Shown: piece by piece, positions 6,220 to 14,576 of the stretch | Layout: every line of letters starts with the position of its first letter | How positions within the stretch are numbered: position 1 is the first letter of the stretch | NCBI GenBank assembly: GCA_016290775.1 | Contig: JAEEVF010000001.1 | Location: forward strand, 124,001 to 188,000 | DNA: 64,000 nt | Source: Acetatifactor sp. | GTDB taxonomy: Bacteria > Bacillota > Clostridia > Lachnospirales > Lachnospiraceae | Reading direction: 5' to 3' | The notes under the pieces: model-generated | What the model saw: only the letters and a program-made list of their open reading frames with translations | Told to the model about the DNA's origin: nothing | Database searches by the model: none | Made by a program: the position numbers and the translations under genes

Positions 6220-6888
6220 ATGAGAAGGTTTTGGATCTTGCTGAAAAAAGAATTCGTTTATGGCTCGATGCTCATGAAGATCATGGCATATTCCTTCGCC
6301 ATTGGATATAGCATATTTTTTGGCCTCTTTTCCAGACTCGCCGAGGCCACGTTTGTTATCATTTTTGGGTTGATGCCTTTTGTGATTGCCGTATGTAGCG
6401 CACCTCAGATCGTTCTCAGCATCAGTTCAGATAAGAACGAAAGGACTGGAGAAATGGTGTTGACGACAGGCGTTAGTCTCAGTACCTATGTCTTCTCCAA
6501 ATTGTTGAGCAGCATTATTCATACGATTCTGTCAGTTTTTCTGTTCGACTGCATATACTTGCTGGCAGCAGGCAAGCTCACTGCAGGCGCACTGACGTTG
6601 GCAGGGGCGTTGTCCCATGTGCTTGTGTGCATTGTGGCAAATGTTTTTTACTGTTGCATATCATTGATGATCCGTCTGACTGGATTTGCGAAGAAACTGA
6701 TCATTTTGGCATTCCTCTTGGTCGTCGCAGCATTTTTAGTGTTGATCATGGTAAATCCCTTTGTGGCGATCCCTCTCATGAACGCGATTCCAGAGATTGT
6801 ACTGTGGCCGGTTCTTTTGGTGTATGGTTCGATTTGTTTGTTTGTAGGTATCAAAATGCTGACGGTCAGAGACTTCATTGCAAAGTAG
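6220..6888 (+). CDS. Second ABC-2 type permease
   Basis: About 222 residues, hydrophobic, with six likely helices (for example LMKIMAYSFAIGYSIFFGLF, ATFVIIFGLMPFVIAV, FLFDCIYLLAAG, LVCIVANVFYCCISLMI, LIILAFLLVVAAFLVLIMV and LWPVLLVYGSICLFVG). A short cytoplasmic loop with SSDKNERTGEMVLTTGVS matches the ABC-2 family, where an ERxxGxxxxL-like segment contacts the ATPase. ATG 6220 follows GAGGGG (6206-6211); GTG 6211 and ATG 6214 are alternatives. This is the last gene of the accessory block, and the next gene starts from its own promoter. Confidence 0.8.
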   Translation: MRRFWILLKKEFVYGSMLMKIMAYSFAIGYSIFFGLFSRLAEATFVIIFGLMPFVIAVCSAPQIVLSISSDKNERTGEMVLTTGVSLSTYVFSKLLSSIIHTILSVFLFDCIYLLAAGKLTAGALTLAGALSHVLVCIVANVFYCCISLMIRLTGFAKKLIILAFLLVVAAFLVLIMVNPFVAIPLMNAIPEIVLWPVLLVYGSICLFVGIKMLTVRDFIAK

Positions 6889-6928
6889 GGTTATTTTGCA
6901 ACTTTTTGAATTTCGTGGTCTAAAAGGG

Positions 6929-6957
6929 TTGTAACTTTTCCGATTATCCCTTAAAAT
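6929..6957 (+). promoter_or_regulatory. Promoter of the Na/Pi cotransporter gene
   Basis: TTGTAA (6929-6934), a 17-base spacer and TAAAAT (6952-6957). The leader then contains a hairpin, TCTCCCC (6991-6997) with GGGGAGA (7006-7012), about 20 bases before the ATG at 7033. Confidence 0.65.
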
Positions 6958-7032
6958 GTTCTTGTGTGTATGTAGGGATAAATTTTTTTGTCTCCCCAGT
7001 TGGGCGGGGAGAAAGGACGAAGGGAAAGTTAT

Positions 7033-8670
7033 ATGAGTGGCACTGTTCTTTTAACAATGGCAGGCGGTTTAGGGCTCTTTTTGTTTGGCATGCGCGTCAT
7101 GAGTGACTCCATCGAAAAAGTGGCCGGCGCCAAATTAAGACACATCTTAGAAATTTTTACGACCAATCGTTTCACCGGCATGATCGTCGGCGTGATCTTT
7201 ACGGCGATCATTCAATCTTCCTCGGCCTGTACGGCCATGGTTGTCAGCTTTGTTAACGCCGGCCTGATGAATCTCTTTCAGGCAGCAGGCGTGATCTTCG
7301 GTGCCAATATCGGTACCACGGTCACCTCACAGCTCGTTTCATTCAATCTTTCGGCGTATGCGCCCGTGTTCCTTCTCGGGGGCGTTCTTGGCGTCATGTT
7401 CATCAAAAATGATAAAGTGAAAAAGTTTTCCGAGATCATCATTGGTTTCGGTGTTTTGTTCCTCGGCCTCTCCACCATGTCCGGTGCTATGGCGGCAATG
7501 CGTCATGAGCCTGCGGTCGTGGAACTTTTGTCGTCCTTAAAGAACCCGTTCATGGCAACGCTCATGGGTCTGTTCCTTACGTCCCTGATCCAGAGTTCTT
7601 CCGTGACGGTCAGCATCGTGTTGCTCCTTGCAAATCAGGACCTTCTGTCCTTGCATATCACGCTGTACATCATCCTTGGATGTAACATCGGTGCCTGCTC
7701 CACGGCGCTCCTTGCGTCCCTTGCAGGTAAGAAGGATGCAAAGCGTACCGCACTCATTCATTTTTGGTTCAACGTGATCGGTACCGTGCTGATCTATGTC
7801 ATTTTGTTCTTTGCGGAGGACCTTGTGGTCAAGCTGATCTGGCTGATCTCCTCCGACAACGGACGATTTGTTGCAAATGCGCACACGCTGATCAAGATCT
7901 TCCAGGTAATTGTGCTGTTCCCGTTCTCGAACCTGATCGTCAAGCTGGCTTGCCTTTGTGTGCCCGGCGAGGACAAAAAGGTCGGTTACCGCGAAAGCTA
8001 TCAGCTCAAATACATTGGTGACAAGGTGGTCTTCAACCCTGCGACGGCAGTGGTGGAAGTGGTCAAGGAGCTTGACCGAATGGCCGCTCTCGCAAGCGAG
8101 AACCTCAACCGCGCCATGAATGCCTTGATCACGCTGGATGACGAAGACATTGAGGAAGTATATGAAGTCGAAAAGAACATTAACTTCCTAAATCACGCGA
8201 TCACGGACTATCTGGTCAAGATCAACCAGAGTACGCTGCCGATCGAAGACTTGAAGAGCATCGGCGCGCTGTTCCATGTCGTGAACGATATTGAGCGTAT
8301 CGGCGACCATGCGGAGAACGTGGCGGACTGTGCAAGGCAAAGAAAACAGGAAGGATCGAACTTCAGCAAGGAAGCGCAGCACGAGATGGGCGAGATGCTT
8401 GAACTCGTGAACAAGGTCGTGCAATATGCCATCGAAATGTTCGTGAAGAGCGAATATAAGCACATGCAGGACGTGATCGACCTTGAGAACCGCGTGGACG
8501 AAATGGAGCGTGAGTTCCAGAAGGCACACGTGGAGCGCCTTACCAAGGGCGAGTGCACGCCTGAGGCAGGAATGCTGTTCTCCGACGTCATTTCCGGTCT
8601 CGAGAGAGTGTCCGACCATGCAACAAATATCGCATTCGCGATCATGGACCAGGAGAAAGAGGCTTCATAA
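7033..8670 (+). CDS. Na/Pi cotransporter family protein with PhoU-like C-terminus
   Basis: A 545-residue inner membrane protein. The first about 330 residues hold the two Na/Pi-cotransporter repeats, each with the QSSSA or QSSSV signature (FTAIIQSSSACTAMV and LTSLIQSSSVTVSIV) and a GANIGTT or GCNIGAC motif. The last about 200 residues are helical and soluble, with two PhoU-like segments (INDIERIGDHAENVAD and LERVSDHATNIAF) containing the E/D-rich metal-binding type motif. The family imports phosphate with sodium; the PhoU-like tail is thought to regulate flux. ATG 7033 follows a purine-rich AAGGGAAAG; the longer TTG start at 6988 would read through the leader hairpin. Confidence 0.92.
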   Translation: MSGTVLLTMAGGLGLFLFGMRVMSDSIEKVAGAKLRHILEIFTTNRFTGMIVGVIFTAIIQSSSACTAMVVSFVNAGLMNLFQAAGVIFGANIGTTVTSQLVSFNLSAYAPVFLLGGVLGVMFIKNDKVKKFSEIIIGFGVLFLGLSTMSGAMAAMRHEPAVVELLSSLKNPFMATLMGLFLTSLIQSSSVTVSIVLLLANQDLLSLHITLYIILGCNIGACSTALLASLAGKKDAKRTALIHFWFNVIGTVLIYVILFFAEDLVVKLIWLISSDNGRFVANAHTLIKIFQVIVLFPFSNLIVKLACLCVPGEDKKVGYRESYQLKYIGDKVVFNPATAVVEVVKELDRMAALASENLNRAMNALITLDDEDIEEVYEVEKNINFLNHAITDYLVKINQSTLPIEDLKSIGALFHVVNDIERIGDHAENVADCARQRKQEGSNFSKEAQHEMGEMLELVNKVVQYAIEMFVKSEYKHMQDVIDLENRVDEMEREFQKAHVERLTKGECTPEAGMLFSDVISGLERVSDHATNIAFAIMDQEKEAS

Positions 8671-8736
8671 ACGGCACTTTTAGGCATGTATAGTGTGAAA
8701 AATAGCGTAAAATCAAGGAATTTCGGCAATTGGGGC

Positions 8737-8765
8737 TTGACGGAATTTCGTTTATAGGTTATAAT
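8737..8765 (+). promoter_or_regulatory. Strong promoter of the NlpC/P60 gene
   Basis: TTGACG (8737-8742), 17-base spacer, TATAAT (8760-8765). The start of transcription would lie near 8772, about 50 bases upstream of the ATG at 8823. Confidence 0.8.
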
Positions 8766-8822
8766 CTGTAACAGATCGTAACATTTTTGTAACAATTTGG
8801 GGCTTGTGGGGTTGCTTTACGG

Positions 8823-9860
8823 ATGAAAAAAATGGCTTTGCAGAATAGATTTAGATTAATGATGGCGGCAGTGGCTTTATGCGTTGCCGCTGTTCCCATG
8901 CACGCATTTGCCGCATCGGATGGTCTGCTTCTTAGCAGCGCGGGCATTGGGTCTATTTTTACGATGGAATATTCCGCCGAGGAATTGGTGGCATTTGCGG
9001 ATGCAGCCCAGGGAGCACACTGGGGCTATACCAATCTTGGCATTGCAAATACGGACGGCTCGAACCTGAACGTGCGCGAGACGCCTTCCACCAGCGGAAA
9101 GCTTGTTGGAAAGATGCGCAATCATGCCGCATGCGAGGTCATAGCCATCGAGGATGGCTGGGCACAGATCAAATCCGGCGAAGTGGAAGGGTACTGTAGC
9201 ATGGATTATCTGCTTGTGGGAGCAGATGCCGTGAACATCGCCAAGGAGCTGGTGGAGACCGTTGCCATCGCGAAGGAAAACGGGATCAACGTGCGCCAGG
9301 AGCCTAATACGGATAGCCAGGTCATGACCCAGATCGCCAAGGGTGAGGAGCTGGAATTTGTGGAGGATCTTGAGGATTGGATCCACGTAACGGTGGACGA
9401 TGAGGATGCCTATGTATTCGCAGAGTACGTGACTGTGGAGACCAAGCTTGACACCGCGATCACCATGTCTGAGCTGCTTTACGGCGAAGGTGTGTCCGAC
9501 GTTCGCGTGGACCTGGTGGAATATGCAAAGGGCTTCCTTGGAAATCCCTATAAGTACGGCGGAACCAGCCTGACCAAGGGAACGGACTGCTCCGGATTTA
9601 CCCAGGGCGTGTTCAAGAAGTTCGGCATCAAGCTGGAAAGATCCAGCGTTGCACAGTCTAAGAATGGTAAGACCATCACCACCGCAGACCTTTTGCCTGG
9701 CGATCTGATCTTCTACAGCAAGAATGGTTCCATCAATCACGTGGCGATTTACATCGGTGGCGGTCAGGTGATCCATGCCAGCAACGAAAAGTATGGCATC
9801 AGGATCAGCAAGTACAATTACAGAACGCCAACCAAGTGCGTCCGCATGATCAATGATTAA
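8823..9860 (+). CDS. Secreted SH3-NlpC/P60 peptidoglycan hydrolase
   Basis: A 345-residue secreted cell-wall enzyme that probably cleaves the stem peptide of peptidoglycan. Residues 1-31 are a signal peptide (basic start, then MMAAVALCVAAVPMHAFA, cleavage after AFA). Two bacterial SH3 domains follow (about 75-135 with NLNVRETPSTSGK, and 150-210 with INVRQEPNTDSQ), which usually bind the wall. The C-terminal NlpC/P60 domain has the catalytic Cys256 in GTDCSGF and His306 in NHVAIYIGGGQVIHAS, and a GDLIFYS strand between them. It stands alone behind a strong promoter, and a tRNA transcript starts right after it. Confidence 0.94.
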   Translation: MKKMALQNRFRLMMAAVALCVAAVPMHAFAASDGLLLSSAGIGSIFTMEYSAEELVAFADAAQGAHWGYTNLGIANTDGSNLNVRETPSTSGKLVGKMRNHAACEVIAIEDGWAQIKSGEVEGYCSMDYLLVGADAVNIAKELVETVAIAKENGINVRQEPNTDSQVMTQIAKGEELEFVEDLEDWIHVTVDDEDAYVFAEYVTVETKLDTAITMSELLYGEGVSDVRVDLVEYAKGFLGNPYKYGGTSLTKGTDCSGFTQGVFKKFGIKLERSSVAQSKNGKTITTADLLPGDLIFYSKNGSINHVAIYIGGGQVIHASNEKYGIRISKYNYRTPTKCVRMIND

Positions 9861-9875
9861 AGAATAAAAAAGCTG

Positions 9876-9904
9876 TTGACAAATACCCTTTGCCATTGTA
9901 TACT
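9876..9904 (+). promoter_or_regulatory. tRNA promoter
   Basis: TTGACA (9876-9881), 17-base spacer, TATACT (9899-9904), about 25 bases before the tRNA-Val gene. This near-consensus promoter should drive both tRNAs up to the terminator at 10118. Confidence 0.85.
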
Positions 9905-9929
9905 AACTAGGTCGGCAAAAAGCCGAAAT

Positions 9930-10002
9930 GGAAGTTTAGCTCAGCTGGGAGAGCATCTGCCTTACAAGCAGAGGGTCATAGGTTCGAGCCCTATAACTTC
10001 CA
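9930..10002 (+). tRNA. tRNA-Val (TAC)
   Basis: A 73-base cloverleaf. The acceptor stem pairs GGAAGTT with AACTTCC, the D arm is GCTCAGCTGGGAGAGC, the anticodon loop is CTTACAA with TAC, and the T arm has GGTTCGAGCC. The discriminator base is A and no CCA is encoded. It is the first of two tRNAs in one transcript. Confidence 0.95.
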
Positions 10003-10023
10003 CTCCAACGTAAGTTGGCAAAT

Positions 10024-10097
10024 GGCGAAGTAGCTCAGCTGGCTAGAGCACACGGTTCATACCCGTGGTGTCGAGGGTTCGAGTCCCCCCTTCGCTA
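10024..10097 (+). tRNA. tRNA-Met (CAT), elongator type
   Basis: A 74-base cloverleaf. GGCGAAG pairs with CTTCGCT (one G-U), the anticodon stem is CACGG/CCGTG and the loop holds CAT, and the T arm has GGGTTCGAGTCCC. It lacks the GGG/CCC anticodon-stem pairs of initiator tRNA. A CAT anticodon can also belong to tRNA-Ile2, whose C34 is modified to lysidine; I cannot rule this out fully. Confidence 0.85.
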
Positions 10098-10117
10098 TTT
10101 TTTATTTTCAAAAGTTG

Positions 10118-10147
10118 CCCGAAGCAGAATGTCTGCTTCGGGTTTTT
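10118..10147 (+). terminator. Terminator of the tRNA transcript
   Basis: CCCGAAGCAG (10118-10127) and CTGCTTCGGG (10133-10142) form a perfect 10-base stem with a 5-base loop, followed by TTTTT. Confidence 0.9.
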
Positions 10148-10232
10148 ATGTCGGGAATCCTAAGAAAACATGGGCAAAAGTTGCAATTTCTTCGCGGAAA
10201 TGATATGATGCCCTTTAGGGAGATTTTTTGTC

Positions 10233-11186
10233 ATGGATCAGAAATCAGGAATCAAGATTGTAGATGCCACAATGCGGGACGGCGGGCTCGTCAATGATTT
10301 TTATTTTGAGGATGACCTGGTACGGGCCCTCTATCAGACGAATCTTGCGACCGGCGTGGATTATATGGAATTTGGCTATAAGGCCTCCAAGCGGATGTTT
10401 GATCCTGCGCAGAACGGCAAGTGGAAGTACTGCGACGATGAAAACATCCGTGCCATCGTGGGCGAGAATCAAACGAACTTGAAGATCGCAGTCATGGCGG
10501 ACGTGGGACGGTGTGATTATCACGAGGACTTTCTTCCGAAGTCGGAAAGCCCCATCGACATGATCCGCGTGGCAACTTATCTGGACACGGTCGATGGCGC
10601 GGTAAGTATGATCGAAGACGCCGCAAAGAAGGGCTACGAGGTGAGCTGTAACGTTATGGCGATCTCGAAGTCGGAGCAATATGACCTGCGGAACGCACTG
10701 GAGACCTTGGCAAAGACCCAGGCGAGCGTGCTTTACGTCGTGGACAGTTATGGTGCGCTTTATCCGGATCAGGCCAAGCGTTTGGTGGATACCTATTTGG
10801 ATGTGGCAGCGAAGTACGGAAAGCAGGTTGGAATGCATGCGCACAACAATCTGCAGCTTGCTTTTTCCAACACGATGCTTGCACATGAGTTGGGTGCGAC
10901 CTGGCTGGACGGAACATATGACGCCATGGGGCGCGGCGCAGGGAACTGTGCCATGGAGCTGCTTCTTGGATATCTAGAGAAAAAGGGCTATGAGAAGTAC
11001 AAGATGGCGCCGGCGCTGCCTTTCTTGGATCGGTACATGGAAGGCCTGAAGAGAAAGGGCGTCGTGTGGGGATATGACACGCAATATCTTCTTACGGGGC
11101 TTTTGAACCAACATCCGCGCGCAGCCATTAAATTCACGAAGGAAGGCAGGAACGACCATGATGCTTTTCTTCGCGAGATTGAGTAA
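10233..11186 (+). CDS. HMGL-like aldolase (4-hydroxy-2-oxovalerate aldolase-type)
   Basis: A 317-residue soluble protein of the DRE-TIM metallolyase family. It shows DATMRDGG at residues about 11-18 (the catalytic RD and metal-ligand Asp), a strand with MADVGR, VDSYGALYP, and the metal-binding HAHNN motif at about residues 200-204. The family cleaves or forms C-C bonds next to a carbonyl using a divalent metal. The specific substrate is not clear: it resembles the aldolase found in 4-hydroxy-2-oxovalerate and isopropylmalate synthase-like proteins, but no aldehyde dehydrogenase partner lies nearby. It stands alone between the tRNA terminator and the terminator-like hairpin at 11258. Confidence 0.82.
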   Translation: MDQKSGIKIVDATMRDGGLVNDFYFEDDLVRALYQTNLATGVDYMEFGYKASKRMFDPAQNGKWKYCDDENIRAIVGENQTNLKIAVMADVGRCDYHEDFLPKSESPIDMIRVATYLDTVDGAVSMIEDAAKKGYEVSCNVMAISKSEQYDLRNALETLAKTQASVLYVVDSYGALYPDQAKRLVDTYLDVAAKYGKQVGMHAHNNLQLAFSNTMLAHELGATWLDGTYDAMGRGAGNCAMELLLGYLEKKGYEKYKMAPALPFLDRYMEGLKRKGVVWGYDTQYLLTGLLNQHPRAAIKFTKEGRNDHDAFLREIE

Positions 11187-11257
11187 GATAAACGTGATTC
11201 TTCCCTTGCCAAATGGGGGGAATAATGCTATACTTGCTTTTGATAGGTGAGATGATG

Positions 11258-11294
11258 AAGGAGGAATCATTGCAACTTGGAATGATTTCTCCTT
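11258..11294 (+). terminator. Terminator-like hairpin after the aldolase gene
   Basis: AAGGAGGAATCATT (11258-11271) pairs with AATGATTTCTCCTT (11281-11294) over 14 positions with one G-U pair and a 9-base loop; GTTTTCTT follows. It probably ends the aldolase transcript, though it could also belong to a leader of the helicase gene. Confidence 0.6.
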
Positions 11295-11362
11295 GTTTTC
11301 TTATGTAAAGGAATAGTGTATCTAGATTGGGAATGTATTTTGTTTGTTTAGTTTAGAAAGGT

Positions 11363-13924
11363 TTGGAAGAGAATTTGGACGAAAATTTGAAGGAAGTGTA
11401 TGAAAAGAAATTAGAGGACATGCTGGCTGAGGCCGGGATCACGTCGGAAGCGGCACAGGCCCTTGAAGAGGCGGCAATCGAAGAGGAGGCCATTGTAGAG
11501 GAAGCCCTGGCAGCAGAAGAGGAAGAATCCCTGCGGGAGCTTGGGCTTTTGGATGAATCGGATGACGAGGTCGCAGCGCAGGAAGCCGAGCAGCAAGAAG
11601 AGGGTGCACCTGTTCAGAAAGAATCCGGCGTAGATGATGCCAACATGGAGGATATTCGCGAGCAGCTTGATCCGAGGATCCAGCGTGCTTTGGATGACAT
11701 GGGTTTTGCAAAGCTTACCCCCATTCAGGAGCAGGCCATTCCCGCACTCCTTACGGGGCGCGACATTATCGGCCAGGCGCAGACGGGAACCGGTAAGACG
11801 GCAGCCTTTGGCATTCCGCTGATCCAGCGCGTGAACCCTGATCTGCAAAAGCTACAGGCCATCGTGCTCTGCCCTACGAGAGAGCTGGCGATCCAGGCGG
11901 CACTAGAGCTCCGTAAGCTTGCAAAGTACATCGAAGCGCTTCGGATCCTGCCCGTTTACGGCGGTCAGGAGATCGGGCGTCAGATCCGTGCCCTGCCCGG
12001 TACCCAGATCATTGTCGGAACGCCGGGACGCGTGATGGATCACATGAACCGTCATACCATCAAGCTGGATAATGTGTCCATGGTGGTTTTGGATGAAGCA
12101 GATGAAATGCTGAACATGGGCTTTAGAGAGGACATGGAGGTTATCCTTGGCGCCATCGAGGGCGACCATCAGACAGCGCTCTTTTCCGCAACGATGCCCA
12201 AGCCCATTTTGGAGATCACCAAGAAGTTTCAGAAGGAGGACACGCAGACCATCCGCATTGCTACGGGTGAACTGACCATCCCCCTGATCAGTCAGAAGTT
12301 TTTCCTGATCAAGAACCAGGATAAGGACGCGGCTACCGTACGCCTTTTGGAGTATTATGACCCCAGGCTTTGCCTGATCTTCTGTAACACCAAGGCGAAG
12401 GTGGAGGAGCTTTCGGAAGTCCTTAAGAAGAACAACTTCCAGGCGGAAGGTTTGCATGGCGACCTGATCCAGCACCAGCGCGACATCGTGATGGGGCGTT
12501 TCCGCAATGGAAGCACCAACATTCTGATCGCGACGGACGTTGCGGCGCGCGGCATTGACGTGGATGACGTGGAGATCGTCATCAATTATGACGTGCCATT
12601 GGATAATGAATATTACGTGCACCGCATTGGCAGAACGGGCCGTGCGGGAAAAACTGGCATGTCCTTTACGTTTGCAAACGCGAGGGAGCTTCGCCGCATC
12701 CGCGAGATCGAGCGCTTTTGCAAGACGACCATTGAGGAGAAAAAGCTTCCTGATGCGTCTAAGGTATTAAAGTCCAAGGCAAGAAAGGTTTTGAACACTG
12801 CCTGGGAGCTGAAGGACCATGAGGACATCGACCTCATGAAGGTGTACCTGCAGCGCAAGATGGAAAAGGACGGATGCGACATCATGGACCTTGCAGCCTG
12901 CATGCTCAAGCAGCAGATCGGTGACAAGGGCGAGGAGATCCTTGAGGACAAGCCGCAACCCAGACAAAGAGGGCCCAGAAGCAGGGGCGATCGAGAAGGC
13001 AGAGGCTTTGGACGCCGTGACGGTGAAGATCGTGGCGACAGAGGTTTTGGCGGCAGAGGCTTTGGCAGCAGACGTGACGGTGAAGATCGTGGCGACAGAG
13101 GTTTTGGCGGCAGAAGGTTCGGGCGCCGTGACGAGGAAGGCCGTGAGGACAGAGGCTTTGGCGGCAGAGGTTTCGGACGCCGTGACGAAGAAGGCCGTGA
13201 GGACAGAGGTTTTGGCGGCAGAGGTTTCGGACGCCGTGACGAAGAAGGCCGTGAGGACAGAGGTTTTGGCAGCAGACGCGATGGAGAAGACCGCGAGGAC
13301 AGAGGTTTTGGCGGCAGACGCGACAGAGAAGGCCGTGGCGGCAAGAGCCTTCGCGACCAGATCTTCGGCCAGCTGGGATTTGACGAGAACGGAGCGGGCG
13401 AGAAGCCTTTCGAAGATAAGAAGTTCAAGGACTTTGGCGAAAAGGACTTTGGCGGCAAGAGATCCGAAGACAGGAAGTTCGGAGACAGGGACTTTGGCGG
13501 CAAGAAATCTGACGACAAGGGCTTTGGCGATAAGAAGTTTGGTGACAGAAAGTTCGATCGCAGGCGTGATGAGGACGACGATTTCGCTCCCAAGAAAAAG
13601 AAAGAGCCCGTAAAGTTCTGGGAGATGGAAAAGCCCAAGGGGGACAGACCCGCAAAGCACTCCGAGAGCAAGGATAAATTCGCAAAGCGTAAAGACTTTC
13701 AGGACAAGCCTGTAAAGAAAAAGCGTGGCGACTTCGAGGAAAAGGAAGGTGCGCTGGAAAAGCATCAGGCCAAGAAGGAGCGTAAGAGCGCAGGGGCAAA
13801 GGCGAACAAGTTCTCGCAGCCGCCGAAGAAAGCGTCTGCAAAGGGTGCTAAAGCCGGCAAGGTGGATGCACGCAAGGTCTTGGACGTGGATCAGTTCGGA
13901 AGACCCAAGAAGGTGAAGAAGTAA
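11363..13924 (+). CDS. DEAD-box RNA helicase with long repetitive charged tail
   Basis: An ATP-dependent RNA helicase of up to 853 residues. An acidic extension (about 1-95) precedes the core: Q motif FAKLTPIQEQAIP, motif I AQTGTGKT, Ia PTRELAIQ, II DEAD, III SAT, V ATDVAARGIDV and VI HRIGRTGRAGK. After a dimerisation-like region comes an RNA-binding tail (about 530-853) of Arg/Gly/Asp repeats (GFGGRGFGRRDEE) and then Lys/Phe/Asp repeats (DRKFGDRDFGGKK). In DNA this includes an 18-codon (54-base) unit repeated about three times around 13120-13270. The core is like CshA/DeaD proteins used in ribosome assembly and RNA decay. The start is uncertain: TTG 11363 is the longest, but AGAAAGG lies very close to it, and TTG 11375 is also possible. 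Confidence 0.9.
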   Translation: MEENLDENLKEVYEKKLEDMLAEAGITSEAAQALEEAAIEEEAIVEEALAAEEEESLRELGLLDESDDEVAAQEAEQQEEGAPVQKESGVDDANMEDIREQLDPRIQRALDDMGFAKLTPIQEQAIPALLTGRDIIGQAQTGTGKTAAFGIPLIQRVNPDLQKLQAIVLCPTRELAIQAALELRKLAKYIEALRILPVYGGQEIGRQIRALPGTQIIVGTPGRVMDHMNRHTIKLDNVSMVVLDEADEMLNMGFREDMEVILGAIEGDHQTALFSATMPKPILEITKKFQKEDTQTIRIATGELTIPLISQKFFLIKNQDKDAATVRLLEYYDPRLCLIFCNTKAKVEELSEVLKKNNFQAEGLHGDLIQHQRDIVMGRFRNGSTNILIATDVAARGIDVDDVEIVINYDVPLDNEYYVHRIGRTGRAGKTGMSFTFANARELRRIREIERFCKTTIEEKKLPDASKVLKSKARKVLNTAWELKDHEDIDLMKVYLQRKMEKDGCDIMDLAACMLKQQIGDKGEEILEDKPQPRQRGPRSRGDREGRGFGRRDGEDRGDRGFGGRGFGSRRDGEDRGDRGFGGRRFGRRDEEGREDRGFGGRGFGRRDEEGREDRGFGGRGFGRRDEEGREDRGFGSRRDGEDREDRGFGGRRDREGRGGKSLRDQIFGQLGFDENGAGEKPFEDKKFKDFGEKDFGGKRSEDRKFGDRDFGGKKSDDKGFGDKKFGDRKFDRRRDEDDDFAPKKKKEPVKFWEMEKPKGDRPAKHSESKDKFAKRKDFQDKPVKKKRGDFEEKEGALEKHQAKKERKSAGAKANKFSQPPKKASAKGAKAGKVDARKVLDVDQFGRPKKVKK

Positions 13925-13951
13925 ATTTATAATATGCAGCGGAGGTAGGGC

Positions 13952-14515
13952 ATGAGAGTAGGCATGGGATATGACGTACACAGATTGGTATCAGAGCGCG
14001 ACCTGATCATTGGTGGCGTGAAGATTCCCTATGAAAAAGGGCTTCTTGGCCATTCTGACGCGGACGTGCTGCTGCATGCCATATCGGATGCGCTCCTTGG
14101 CGCAGCGGCGCTTGGAGACATCGGAAAGCATTTTCCGGATACGGATCCCGCCTATAAGGGCATCTCGTCGCTTCTTCTTTTGGAGAAGGTGGGGGAAATG
14201 CTTTCAGACAAAGGATTTCTCATCGAAAACATAGACGCGACCATCATTGCACAGGCGCCGAAGATGCGCCCATACATTGATGCCATGCGTGAAAACATTG
14301 CAAAGGCACTTCAGATCGACGTTTCCGTGGTGAACGTGAAGGCGACGACGGAAGAAGGGCTTGGCTTTACCGGGAGCGGCGAAGGCATCTCCTCGCAGGC
14401 AATCTGTCTGCTGACCAGTCCTTTTGACCTTTCGGCGACGCCGGTCCAGATGGGGTGTGCCGGCTGCAGTGGCTGCGCAGGCGGCGGGCAAAGAAACACA
14501 TCGGCGCAGAATTAA
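13952..14515 (+). CDS. ispF: 2-C-methyl-D-erythritol 2,4-cyclodiphosphate synthase
   Basis: A cytoplasmic enzyme of the MEP isoprenoid pathway that cyclises CDP-ME 2-phosphate to MEcPP with loss of [15 protein letters not shown] carries the metal-binding Asp and His, [19 protein letters not shown] the third ligand and the active site, [12 protein letters not shown] the phosphate loop, and [15 protein letters not shown] the C-terminal signature. The family is about 157 residues; here 187, with an added tail ([20 protein letters not shown]) that has three cysteines in CAGCSGC. GGAGG upstream supports the start. Another MEP gene, dxr, lies at the far end of the window. Confidence 0.95.
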   Translation: MRVGMGYDVHRLVSERDLIIGGVKIPYEKGLLGHSDADVLLHAISDALLGAAALGDIGKHFPDTDPAYKGISSLLLLEKVGEMLSDKGFLIENIDATIIAQAPKMRPYIDAMRENIAKALQIDVSVVNVKATTEEGLGFTGSGEGISSQAICLLTSPFDLSATPVQMGCAGCSGCAGGGQRNTSAQN

Positions 14516-14576
14516 GCGGCGCAGAAACAAAACGACGCAGAAACAAAGAGACATAGGAACATATAGGAGATCACCT

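Noticed and set aside
10024..10203. A 62-codon frame starting in the tRNA-Met gene
   Set aside because: It reads through the tRNA and its terminator; the sequence is a tRNA cloverleaf and not coding.
12990..13350. CRISPR-like or mobile repeat array
   Set aside because: The repeats are in-frame codon repeats of a protein tail (54-base unit) without spacers; no CRISPR array or insertion sequence was seen in the window.
12613..13981. Two long minus-strand frames (352 and 404 codons) opposite the helicase tail
   Set aside because: They arise from the repeated, biased codons of the Arg/Gly/Asp tail; their translations are low-complexity Ser/Pro/Leu or Ala/Val runs without a start signal.
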